A DNA stretch of 64,000 bases from Pseudobowmanella zhangzhouensis (GTDB taxonomy: Bacteria; Pseudomonadota; Gammaproteobacteria; Enterobacterales; Alteromonadaceae), in assembly GCF_042662685.1 (NCBI RefSeq), contig NZ_JBHSYO010000006.1:1-64000 (forward strand), read 5' to 3'. The position numbers were made by a program, and so were the translations under genes. Positions 36,184 to 44,358 of the stretch are shown in pieces. Position 1 is the stretch's first letter, and each line of letters begins with the position of its first letter. The notes beneath the pieces were generated by a model, which saw only the letters and a list, made by a program, of their open reading frames with translations, was not told where the DNA came from and searched no databases.

Positions 36184-36951
36184 ATGGATAAACGTCGCTA
36201 TCATCGCGAACTCAAGAAGCTGCAAACTGAATTGTGCTATCTGCAGAGCTGGGTGGTGCAACAAGGTCTGAAAGTAGTGGTGTTGTTTGAAGGTCGCGAC
36301 GCATCCGGTAAAGGGGGCGCCATCAAAGCCATCACCGCCCGACTCAATCCGCGTATCGTGTCGGTCGTGGCGTTACCCAAACCCTCCGACGTAGAAAAAT
36401 CCCAGTGGTATTTTCAGCGATATGTGCCGCATTTGCCGTCCGCCGGCCAAATCGTGTTATTTGACCGCAGTTGGTACAACCGCGCCGGGGTCGAAAAAGT
36501 CATGGGATTCTGTACGGAACGGGAATATCAGGAATTTCTGCTCACCTGCCCGCAATTCGAACAAATGCTCAGCCGCGATGGCGTCATTCTGATTAAATAC
36601 TGGTTTTCTGTGTCTGATGAAGAGCAGGAAAAGCGTTTCAACGCCCGTCTGACCAATCCGCTCAAGCGCTGGAAATTCTCCGAGATGGATTTAGCCTCAC
36701 GCACGAAATGGGCAGATTACTCGCGCGCCAAAGATGCCATGTTCGCCCACACGGATACACGTGATAATCCCTGGTATGTGGTCGATGGAGACAACAAACT
36801 CAGCGCGCGGCTCAATTGTATCGCAGATTTGCTCGACAAAATTCCATACCAGCGCATCGACCCACCGCCGCTGACGCTACCGCCGATCAATCACGAGGAT
36901 TATCAGCGTCCCGCGAAAAGCAGCCAAAATCACGTCAAACAACGTTACTGA
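36184..36951 (+). CDS. ppk2: Polyphosphate kinase 2 (PPK2 family)
   Basis: Transfers phosphate from polyphosphate to nucleoside phosphates. 255 residues with one PPK2 domain: Walker A GRDASGKGG (37-45) and the Walker B/lid block DRSWYNRAGVE (94-104). Single-domain length and motif context suggest class I (NDP to NTP), but subclass cannot be fixed by eye. GGGAG seven bases before the ATG. Its 3' end overlaps the convergent binding-protein gene by 7 bases. A separate ppk-ppx operon is at 49113-52782. Confidence 0.93.
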   Translation: MDKRRYHRELKKLQTELCYLQSWVVQQGLKVVVLFEGRDASGKGGAIKAITARLNPRIVSVVALPKPSDVEKSQWYFQRYVPHLPSAGQIVLFDRSWYNRAGVEKVMGFCTEREYQEFLLTCPQFEQMLSRDGVILIKYWFSVSDEEQEKRFNARLTNPLKRWKFSEMDLASRTKWADYSRAKDAMFAHTDTRDNPWYVVDGDNKLSARLNCIADLLDKIPYQRIDPPPLTLPPINHEDYQRPAKSSQNHVKQRY

Positions 36952-37781
36952 GCCTGCCACAAATCAAAGGCTCCATTGGCAAAGGACAAGCGCATACCCT
37001 TACGATGGTAAGTGTCCTGCCAGCGTTTTGCCATCAAGACGTATGCACGCTCACCTTTGTACCGTTCAAAAGCCGCCTGCCAGCGTGCCACCAATGCCTT
37101 ATCTGATTGTTTCGACATCACCACAAAAGACGGGATCACCCGGTAAATATATAACGGTGTAATATCTTGCAGACAGGTGGCGTAGCCTTTGGGGATAAGA
37201 TCTTCACGGCACAGTAAATCCACCCCGGCGGCGGAAAAAAACACGCCATCGAGCCGCTTCAGCAGTAACGACTCCAGCGCCTGATCCCAACTGTTGAACG
37301 CATGCAGGTTGGTTAAGCCAGCATCCACTAATACTTGCTCGCGAAAATCACCCCGCAATACACCGATTTGCTGTAACCGGGCTAAGTCGGCCAGCGTATT
37401 AATTTCAAATTGGTTATCTTTATGGCTAAAAAGGGCGTACACGTTGCGACTGATAGGTGTGAGCCAGTGGTATTCCTCACCGCGGTTATCGGTTTTCACC
37501 ACCGAAAACGCTAACACATTAGGTTCGGTATCCAGGATGTGCTTCGTTCTTGCCCACGGATAGACCTCAATGCTGACTGTTTCACCCAACTGCTGCTGCA
37601 CTTGTTCGATTAACTCGACCGCATAACCACTGAGCTTGCCACTGTCATCCACAAACACAAACGGCCCATCCAGCGAGGTTACAATCCGCAGCGGCGGCTC
37701 GCTTGCCAGCACGTTGTTTGGCCAACCGCAGATCCACCCGAACAGTAATAAAATGATACCTTTGCGCAAACGACTCCCCAT
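36945..37781 (-). CDS. Periplasmic solute-binding protein, SBP_bac_3 type
   Basis: About 278 residues: signal peptide ending near VLAS, then a two-lobed amino-acid-type binding fold starting LRIVTSLDGPFVFVDDSGKLSGYAVELIEQV. It resembles the substrate-binding proteins without dedicated permease often found in Alteromonadales and Pseudomonas. No transporter genes are adjacent. Start chosen at MGSRLRKG; in-frame starts at 37796 and 37811 cannot be excluded. Ligand unknown. Confidence 0.75.
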   Translation of the reverse strand: MGSRLRKGIILLLFGWICGWPNNVLASEPPLRIVTSLDGPFVFVDDSGKLSGYAVELIEQVQQQLGETVSIEVYPWARTKHILDTEPNVLAFSVVKTDNRGEEYHWLTPISRNVYALFSHKDNQFEINTLADLARLQQIGVLRGDFREQVLVDAGLTNLHAFNSWDQALESLLLKRLDGVFFSAAGVDLLCREDLIPKGYATCLQDITPLYIYRVIPSFVVMSKQSDKALVARWQAAFERYKGERAYVLMAKRWQDTYHRKGMRLSFANGAFDLWQAQ

Positions 37782-37888
37782 ATTGATTATCTGCATATCT
37801 GCAATAGCCACCCTTTTGCCATTGCCAGTTGGCTCACATCCGGCATAATACTCTCAGATTGTTTAATTACACCAGTGACGCCTTATTG

Positions 37889-38161
37889 ATGAGATGGTTC
37901 ACCCTGATTCTGGTTTTGTTGTTATCTGCCCTGCAGTATCGCCTGTGGTTTGGCAAGCATAGCATCGTGGAATATCGCCAGATGAAACAAGAGGTGGAAC
38001 AACAACGGATGCAAAATGCCAATCTCATTCAGCGTAATGCATTACTGAAGGCCGATATTCAGGATCTAAAAATCGGACTCGACGCCATCGAAGAGCGGGC
38101 GCGTAACGAGTTAGGCCTGATTAAACGCGGCGAAACCTTTTATCGAATTTTACCTCAGTAG
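37889..38161 (+). CDS. ftsB: Cell division protein FtsB
   Basis: 90 residues from the ATG at 37889. One N-terminal membrane helix ending LQYRLWFGKHSI, a coiled coil of about 35 residues, and the conserved end ERARNELGLIKRGETFYRILP. Part of the FtsQLB complex at the septum. The frame is open 20 codons upstream, but the shorter form matches the family. Heads ftsB-ispD-ispF-truD-surE-pcm, as in E. coli. Confidence 0.95.
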   Translation: MRWFTLILVLLLSALQYRLWFGKHSIVEYRQMKQEVEQQRMQNANLIQRNALLKADIQDLKIGLDAIEERARNELGLIKRGETFYRILPQ

Positions 38162-38176
38162 CCATAAGGTTTTTTT

Positions 38177-38866
38177 GTGCATAAGTTTCCCGTCGTTGTG
38201 CCTGCTGCCGGAGTGGGTAAGCGTATGCAGGCAGATCGTCCGAAGCAGTATTTACACCTGCATGGCAAAACCCTGTTAGAGCATACGCTGCATGCGCTGC
38301 ACGCCCATCCGCGCATCGGACAGATATACCTGGCGCTGCATCCACAAGATCCCTACTTCGGCCATCTGCCCATTGCTGATGCAGATTGGCTCACCCGCGT
38401 AGACGGAGGTTTGGAGCGCGCAGACTCAGTCCTCGCCGGACTCAATCAGATTATGGATGCCGACTGGGTATTGGTGCACGACGCTGCCCGTCCCTGTTTG
38501 CGCCATCAGGACATTGATGCCCTGCTGTCCCTGGCAGACGGACAACATGGTGGCATTCTGGCCTGCCCGGTGCGTGACAGCATGAAACGAGGAAATGGTG
38601 CAGGATTGGTTGCGACGTCTGTGTGCCGCGACGATTTATGGCATGCATTAACGCCGCAGTTTTTCCCGTTGCCAGCCCTGCGTGAAGCACTGCAGCACGC
38701 ATTAACAGAGGGCCACACCATTACTGATGAGGCCTCGGCGATGGAGTTGGCCGGCCATCCGGTCGCGCTGGTTGAGGGTAGTCCCGATAATATTAAAATT
38801 ACCCATCCACAAGATTTAGCGCTGGCGGAGCTTTATCTGACCGAGCGCAGCAAGGACTTTTTATGA
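38177..38866 (+). CDS. ispD: 2-C-methyl-D-erythritol 4-phosphate cytidylyltransferase
   Basis: MEP pathway step joining CTP and MEP. 229 residues with PAAGVGKRMQADRPKQYL at the CTP site and VHDAARPC. GTG start. The last codons overlap ispF in ATGA. Confidence 0.97.
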   Translation: MHKFPVVVPAAGVGKRMQADRPKQYLHLHGKTLLEHTLHALHAHPRIGQIYLALHPQDPYFGHLPIADADWLTRVDGGLERADSVLAGLNQIMDADWVLVHDAARPCLRHQDIDALLSLADGQHGGILACPVRDSMKRGNGAGLVATSVCRDDLWHALTPQFFPLPALREALQHALTEGHTITDEASAMELAGHPVALVEGSPDNIKITHPQDLALAELYLTERSKDFL

Positions 38867-39348
38867 TGATTCGAATTGGTCACGGCTATGACGTGCATAA
38901 ATTTGGTGGTGCGGGACCAATTACCCTCGGTGGGGTAAAAATAGATTATGAGCAGGGCCTTATCGCCCACTCAGATGGTGATGTCGCCCTGCACGCACTA
39001 TGCGATGCACTGCTTGGCGCACTGGCGCTTGGCGATATCGGCAAACATTTTCCAGATACCGATAGCGCCTATGCCGGCGCTGACTCGCGCGGACTGCTGC
39101 GGCATGTGTATGCGTTGGTGCGGGAAAACGGTTACCAACTGGGCAATGCGGATATCACCATCATCGCGCAAGCGCCGAAAATGGCACCCCACATCGATAA
39201 GATGCGTGAGCGCATCGCCGAGGATTTGGCTACGGGCATAGGCCAAGTCAACGTCAAAGCGACCACCACCGAAAAACTCGGTTTCACCGGTCGCAAAGAA
39301 GGAATTGCATGTGAGGCAGTGGTTTTGCTGATTGCCGATGGAAAATAA
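38863..39348 (+). CDS. ispF: 2-C-methyl-D-erythritol 2,4-cyclodiphosphate synthase
   Basis: MEP pathway enzyme, zinc trimer. 161 residues: GHGYDVHKF with the metal-binding Asp and His, AHSDGDVALHA, and the C-terminal TTTEKLGFTGRKEG. Overlaps ispD by 4 bases. Confidence 0.98.
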   Translation: MMIRIGHGYDVHKFGGAGPITLGGVKIDYEQGLIAHSDGDVALHALCDALLGALALGDIGKHFPDTDSAYAGADSRGLLRHVYALVRENGYQLGNADITIIAQAPKMAPHIDKMRERIAEDLATGIGQVNVKATTTEKLGFTGRKEGIACEAVVLLIADGK

Positions 39349-40390
39349 CCCGCTACCCAACTGGCACTATTGGCACGGTGAACCCAGCGTAAGCGCGCTG
39401 TTTAAAAGTATTCCGGAGGATTTTCAGGTTACCGAGATTCCGCTGACCGAGCCCAGCGGCGACGGTGAACACCATTTAATTTGGCTGGAAAAAGTCAATT
39501 TAAATACCGCGTTCGTGGCCGAACAACTAGCCAAATATCTGCAGGTGCCTTTACGTAACGTGAGTTATGCAGGACGCAAAGATAAGTATGCCCTGACCCG
39601 CCAGTATTTCAGCGTGCAAATGCCCAAGCGCACTGCGCCGGACTTCAGCCAGTGGAAATTGGCAGGCGCACAGATTCTTAGTTGTACCCGTCATAACCGC
39701 AAACTGCGCATCGGTGCATTACGTGGCAATCGTTTTGATATTTGCCTGCGCGAGCTCAGCCAAAGTGATGAATTGGATAACCGCCTCGCGCGTATCCGTG
39801 AACAGGGCGTCCCCAATTATTTTGGTCAGCAGCGTTTTGGTAACGGCGGCAGCAATTTATTATTGGGGCTGCGCATGGCCGATGGCGAACCTATCCGCAA
39901 TCGTAACCGCCGTTCAATGGCCATTTCAGCGCTGAGGGCAAAACTGTTTAACGACTATATCAGCGAACGGCTGCAACAGGGTCGCTTCGAGCAGGCAATA
40001 TCCGGTGACGTGATGCAATTGGCTGGCAGCCAGAGTTTCTTTGTAGCAGAAACAATCGACAGCGAAATTATCCGGCGCTTAAACGAGCGCGATATTTTTA
40101 TCACGGGCCCACTGTGGGGTGAAGACAACTCACCTGCACAAAAAGAGTCGGCAGAGCTTGAAAACAGCGTATTTGTTCAGCAACAGTCGGTTTGCCAGGC
40201 GTTAAACGGGTTGAGTCTGCAACAAGAGCGACGGGCAATTAAATTACTGCCGCAAAATATGCAGTGGCACTGGCAGGACGACACCCTGCAATTAAGCTTT
40301 AGTCTGCCAAGTGGCTGTTTCGCCACCGCAGTGCTGCGCGAACTGGTCAATGTCAACGAAGGAGCTGCTGATGAAAATTCTGCTGAGTAA
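39338..40390 (+). CDS. truD: tRNA pseudouridine(13) synthase TruD
   Basis: Modifies U13 of tRNA-Glu. 350 residues from the ATG at 39338 (a TTG two codons earlier is in frame). Catalytic Asp in GRKDKYALTRQYFS, and the NYFGQQRFG block. Overlaps ispF by 11 bases and surE by 20 bases. Confidence 0.97.
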   Translation: MENNPLPNWHYWHGEPSVSALFKSIPEDFQVTEIPLTEPSGDGEHHLIWLEKVNLNTAFVAEQLAKYLQVPLRNVSYAGRKDKYALTRQYFSVQMPKRTAPDFSQWKLAGAQILSCTRHNRKLRIGALRGNRFDICLRELSQSDELDNRLARIREQGVPNYFGQQRFGNGGSNLLLGLRMADGEPIRNRNRRSMAISALRAKLFNDYISERLQQGRFEQAISGDVMQLAGSQSFFVAETIDSEIIRRLNERDIFITGPLWGEDNSPAQKESAELENSVFVQQQSVCQALNGLSLQQERRAIKLLPQNMQWHWQDDTLQLSFSLPSGCFATAVLRELVNVNEGAADENSAE

Positions 40391-41117
40391 TGACGATGGG
40401 GTACACGCCGATGGTCTGCAAGCGTTGTTTGCAGCCCTGCAGCTAGAGCACGACGTCACGGTTATCGCACCTGATCGCAATTGCAGCGGCGCCAGTAACG
40501 CCTTGTCCCTGACCAATCCTCTACGGATTGCGCCAATGAAAAACGGCTTTTACGCGGTCAATGGTACACCCTCAGACTGTGTTCATCTGGGCATCAACGG
40601 CTTTTTAGATGAAGAACCTGCCATGGTAGTGTCCGGTATCAATCACGGCGCCAATCTGGGTGATGATGTGATTTATTCCGGCACCGTGGCGGCGGCCACC
40701 GAAGGGCGTTACATGGGGTTGCCGGCCGTTGCCGTATCCTTATGCAATTATCAGGGAAAATACTTCACCACCGCGGCCAGCGTAGCAGCACAGATTATCC
40801 GTCATCTGCAGAAACATCCTCTGCCTGCGGATCAAATTTTAAACATTAATGTACCGGATTTGCCCCTTGAGCAGATAAAGGGTATTAAAGTCACTCGTCA
40901 GGGTCGTCGCCATCGGGCAGAATCCATGGCCAGGGCTACCGATCCATGGGGTCGGGAGATATACTGGTACGGCCCGGTAGGACAGGAACAGGATGCCGGT
41001 CCGGGCACTGATTTTCACGCCATCGCCACAGGTTATGTGTCAGTCACACCACTTTCGGTAGATATGACGGCCTACAGCAGTATGGATGACTTAACCCAAT
41101 GGATTACCAAACTATAA
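40371..41117 (+). CDS. surE: 5'/3'-nucleotidase SurE
   Basis: Survival protein, phosphatase of nucleoside monophosphates and short polyphosphate. 248 residues from the ATG with AAGGAG six bases upstream; the N-terminus MKILLSNDDGVHADG carries the metal-binding Asp pair, and SGINHGANLGDDVIYSGTVAAA is the second signature. Confidence 0.97.
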   Translation: MKILLSNDDGVHADGLQALFAALQLEHDVTVIAPDRNCSGASNALSLTNPLRIAPMKNGFYAVNGTPSDCVHLGINGFLDEEPAMVVSGINHGANLGDDVIYSGTVAAATEGRYMGLPAVAVSLCNYQGKYFTTAASVAAQIIRHLQKHPLPADQILNINVPDLPLEQIKGIKVTRQGRRHRAESMARATDPWGREIYWYGPVGQEQDAGPGTDFHAIATGYVSVTPLSVDMTAYSSMDDLTQWITKL

Positions 41118-41130
41118 AAATTACAACATT

Positions 41131-41781
41131 ATGCAATACACACGCCGTACCACTGCTCGTCTCGGGGATTCACTTGCACTGCTGTTACAGCAGGAAGGAA
41201 TAAAGCATGCTGATGTGCTGCGTGCTATCGCGGCCATTCCGCGCGATATCTTTTTGCCTGATGCCCTAAAGCACAAAGCTTATCAAAATACTGCTCTGCC
41301 GATTGGGCAAGGGCAAACCATTTCGCAGCCGTATATTGTGGCGCGGATGACCGAACTATTGCTGGCCGCGCCCTGCCAGCCGAAGAACGTGCTGGAAATC
41401 GGTACGGGCTCCGGCTATCAGACGGCGGTACTGGCACAGTTATTTGGCCATGTTTATTCAGTTGAACGGATCAAATCACTGCAATTTCAGGCCAAGCGCC
41501 GCATGAACCAGCTTGATCTGCACAATGTGTCGATGAAACATGGTGACGGTTGGCAAGGTTGGCAAAGCAAGGCACCGTTCGATGCGATCATCGTTACCGC
41601 TGCCGCCGCCAGCATGCCGCAGGCGCTGTTGGATCAGCTCAATGACGGTGGGCGTCTGATTATCCCGGTGGGTTCAGACACCCAGCAACTGTACTGTATC
41701 ACCCGTAACGGCGACGAATTTGAGAGTCAGATTATCGAAGCCGTACGTTTTGTGCCTCTGGTGCCGGGAGCCCTGCTGTGA
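41131..41781 (+). CDS. pcm: Protein-L-isoaspartate O-methyltransferase
   Basis: Repairs isoaspartyl residues in aged proteins using SAM. 216 residues: LPIGQGQTISQPYIVARMTELL and the SAM loop VLEIGTGSGYQTAVLA. Follows surE by 13 bases; its stop overlaps the next start in GTGA. Confidence 0.97.
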   Translation: MQYTRRTTARLGDSLALLLQQEGIKHADVLRAIAAIPRDIFLPDALKHKAYQNTALPIGQGQTISQPYIVARMTELLLAAPCQPKNVLEIGTGSGYQTAVLAQLFGHVYSVERIKSLQFQAKRRMNQLDLHNVSMKHGDGWQGWQSKAPFDAIIVTAAAASMPQALLDQLNDGGRLIIPVGSDTQQLYCITRNGDEFESQIIEAVRFVPLVPGALL

Positions 41782-42356
41782 AGTTATTTCAACGAATGTA
41801 CGACAGCACCCTGCGCTGGACTAAACATCGCCATGCACCACGCTATCTGGCCGCGATGAGTTTCGCCGAGTCGGTGTTTTTCCCGATTCCGGTCGATGTG
41901 ATGCTGGCGCCCATGGCGCTGGGTACCCCTTCCAAAGCGTGGCGCTTTGCAATGATTGCTACCATCGCGTCGGTACTAGGTGGCATTGCAGGCTATTTCC
42001 TCGGTGAATATGCCTACAGTGGTTTTATTCACCCTCTGGTCGTTGAAGCAGGCTATGAAGCCAAGATGCAACATGCCATTGATTGGTTTAAAGAATACGG
42101 TGTGTGGGTAGTATTTCTGGCAGGCTTTTCACCCATCCCCTACAAAGTCTTTACTATCAGTGCCGGCTTTTTGCAGTTAGCCTTCCTGCCGTTTGTGATC
42201 GCATCGGTTGTCGGACGCGGCATGCGTTTTTATCTGGTCGCGGGGCTGATGCGCTGGGGAGGACCAAAAATGGAGAACGCCTTACGTCAGCACATAGAAA
42301 CCATCGGTTGGGCGACGGTGGCACTGGCGGTACTGGCGTACCTGCTGCTCAGGTAA
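41778..42356 (+). CDS. YqaA-family (DedA-like) membrane protein
   Basis: 192 residues, about four hydrophobic segments, SNARE-associated/VTT domain with ESVFFPIPVDVMLAPMAL and AGFSPIPYKVFTISAG. GTG start overlapping the pcm stop. DedA-type proteins are linked to lipid carrier movement and membrane potential, but the role of this branch is unknown. The pcm-yqaA-nlpD-rpoS order occurs in several gammaproteobacteria. Confidence 0.9.
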   Translation: MKLFQRMYDSTLRWTKHRHAPRYLAAMSFAESVFFPIPVDVMLAPMALGTPSKAWRFAMIATIASVLGGIAGYFLGEYAYSGFIHPLVVEAGYEAKMQHAIDWFKEYGVWVVFLAGFSPIPYKVFTISAGFLQLAFLPFVIASVVGRGMRFYLVAGLMRWGGPKMENALRQHIETIGWATVALAVLAYLLLR

Positions 42357-42365
42357 ACACCGGCC

Positions 42366-43196
42366 ATGTGCTGCAGGATAGCAACACTTATCATCATTGG
42401 CGGCTTAGCGGCCGGTTGTGCCGCTCCCCATGTACCCGCGCCAGTACGCGATCTCAGTTTGCCTGCACAAAACAACAATTTACTCGCGCCGCCTGATACT
42501 TATCTGGTTCGCAAAGGCGACACGCTGTTTTCCATTGCGTTTTTATACGATTTAAATTTTCAAACCGTAGCGGCACTCAATGATCTCGCCGCGCCTTATA
42601 TTCTACAACCGGGGCAATCACTACGCCTGCAGGGCACGCCCAGCAAGGGCAAAAATAAGCAAAAACAACTGACCGCCGGTCAGTCAAATAACGATACCGA
42701 ATTTACTGGTCAGACCTCAAAAATAAAGGTAAATCAACCTGTTGACCGCCAAAAATCACAGGCGTATGTTGATTCCAAGAGAGCGGCAAATGCCTCCAAT
42801 GGCACCCCATCCGAAACCTATATAGTCTCTTCATGGGTGTGGCCTGCAGACGGTGAAATTGTCGAGCAGTTTTCTCTCAGGGAACAGGGGAATAAAGGAT
42901 TAGACATCGCTAACCAGGCCGGCACAACGATTGTAGCCGCTGCAGAGGGTAAAGTGGTGTACACCGGCGATGCATTACGTGGATTCGGCAATCTGATCAT
43001 TATTAAACATTCTGACGATTACCTAACCGCATATGCTCACACTCAACAAATTCTGGTCAAAGAACAGGATGTTGTGAAAGCCGGTCAAAAAATTGCGCTA
43101 ATGGGAAAAAGTGGCACTGATCGGGTCAAGCTCCATTTCGAGATCCGCTACAGGGGCAGGTCGGTCGACCCACAACGCTTTCTTCCCAAGCGATGA
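42366..43196 (+). CDS. nlpD: LytM/M23-domain lipoprotein NlpD (degenerate catalytic site)
   Basis: 276 residues: lipobox LAAGC (Cys18), LysM domain (about 45-90, TYLVRKGDTLFSIA), a low-complexity linker, and a C-terminal LytM domain (about 160-275). The zinc-binding residues are incomplete: NKGLDIA has no His where active enzymes have HxGxD, and KLHFEIRY replaces the HxH pair. This matches NlpD proteins that activate an amidase (AmiC) instead of cutting peptidoglycan. It precedes rpoS; in E. coli the main rpoS promoter lies inside nlpD. Confidence 0.94.
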   Translation: MCCRIATLIIIGGLAAGCAAPHVPAPVRDLSLPAQNNNLLAPPDTYLVRKGDTLFSIAFLYDLNFQTVAALNDLAAPYILQPGQSLRLQGTPSKGKNKQKQLTAGQSNNDTEFTGQTSKIKVNQPVDRQKSQAYVDSKRAANASNGTPSETYIVSSWVWPADGEIVEQFSLREQGNKGLDIANQAGTTIVAAAEGKVVYTGDALRGFGNLIIIKHSDDYLTAYAHTQQILVKEQDVVKAGQKIALMGKSGTDRVKLHFEIRYRGRSVDPQRFLPKR

Positions 43197-43313
43197 GACG
43201 ACCTTCAGACGTCTATGGGTAACGGCTGAACTCATCCACTGACTATAACAATAAATAATTATAACTACGGAGGCCTGTATAGGTTTGTACAATCGATAAT
43301 TGGAGATTCAGCA

Positions 43314-44300
43314 ATGGGTCAGAACAAATCCGTCGTTACTGAAACTGATATCGCAGATGATATCGATGATATTACCACCGAAGATATGCTAACCGATGAG
43401 GATGACAGCAGCGATCCCATCGAAGAAATCCTGGCTGCACAAGATGATTATCCGAAGAATCTCGATGCCACACAGCTCTACCTGGGTGAAATCGGTTATG
43501 CCCCTCTGCTGACAGCAGAAGAGGAAGTATTCTTCGCCCGCAAAGCCCTGCGCGGCTGTGAAGCCTCGCGCAAACGCATGATAGTAAGCAACCTGCGTCT
43601 GGTGGTTAAAATCGCCCGCCGCTACAACAACCGTGGTTTAGCCTTATTGGATCTTATCGAAGAGGGTAATTTGGGCTTGATCCGCGCTGTCGAGAAATTC
43701 GATCCCGAACGTGGTTTCCGTTTCTCCACCTATGCAACCTGGTGGATCCGCCAAACCATTGAACGGGCAATCATGAACCAAACCCGTACAATCCGCTTAC
43801 CCATCCATGTGGTAAAAGAATTGAACGTGTACCTGCGTACCGCCCGCGAGTTAGCGCAGAAACTGGATCACGAACCGACCGCCGAAGAAATTGCCGAAGA
43901 ACTGGATAAACCGGTTGAGGATGTCACCAAAATGCTGCGTCTCAATGAACGTATCAGTTCGGTCGATACGCCCATTGGCAGTGACAATGACAAAGCCTTG
44001 CTGGATATCATCGCCGACGAGCGGGATATGGGGCCGGAAGACAACCTGCAGGATGACGATATGCGTAACAATATCGTGACCTGGTTGAATGAACTGAACC
44101 CCAAACAGCGCGAAGTGCTGGCCCGCCGTTTTGGCCTGATGGGTTATGAACCGTCGACGTTGGAAGATGTTGGTGCAGAGATCGGTTTAACGCGTGAGCG
44201 CGTAAGACAAATACAGGTAGAAGCCTTGCGTCGCCTGCGTGATATCCTGTCCCACAACGGGCTAAGCATGGAATCCATTTTTGGTGACGTAACCGTTTAA
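43314..44300 (+). CDS. rpoS: Sigma factor RpoS (sigma-38)
   Basis: Stationary-phase and general stress sigma factor. 328 residues (E. coli 330). Acidic N-terminus, region 1.2 (ATQLYLGEIGYAPLLTAEEE), region 2 with RGLALLDLIEEGNLGLIRAVEKFDPERGFRFSTYATWWIRQ split across the motif, and region 4.2 with LTRERVRQIQVEALRRLR in parts. GGAG eight bases before the ATG. The 117-base gap after nlpD has no clear second promoter that I can defend. Confidence 0.98.
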   Translation: MGQNKSVVTETDIADDIDDITTEDMLTDEDDSSDPIEEILAAQDDYPKNLDATQLYLGEIGYAPLLTAEEEVFFARKALRGCEASRKRMIVSNLRLVVKIARRYNNRGLALLDLIEEGNLGLIRAVEKFDPERGFRFSTYATWWIRQTIERAIMNQTRTIRLPIHVVKELNVYLRTARELAQKLDHEPTAEEIAEELDKPVEDVTKMLRLNERISSVDTPIGSDNDKALLDIIADERDMGPEDNLQDDDMRNNIVTWLNELNPKQREVLARRFGLMGYEPSTLEDVGAEIGLTRERVRQIQVEALRRLRDILSHNGLSMESIFGDVTV

Positions 44301-44352
44301 GTTTAAGCGCTGACACTCTGCTTAAACTAAAGGGCGCCGATTGGCGCCCTTG
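44301..44352 (+). terminator. Double hairpin after rpoS
   Basis: A perfect 8-base repeat GTTTAAGC / GCTTAAAC (44301-44308, 44320-44327) directly after the stop codon, then a GC-rich stem AAGGGCGCC / GGCGCCCTT (44329-44350) followed by TTGTTGTTT. The second is the likely terminator, and may also serve the convergent phosphorylase gene. Confidence 0.8.
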
Positions 44353-44358
44353 TTGTTT

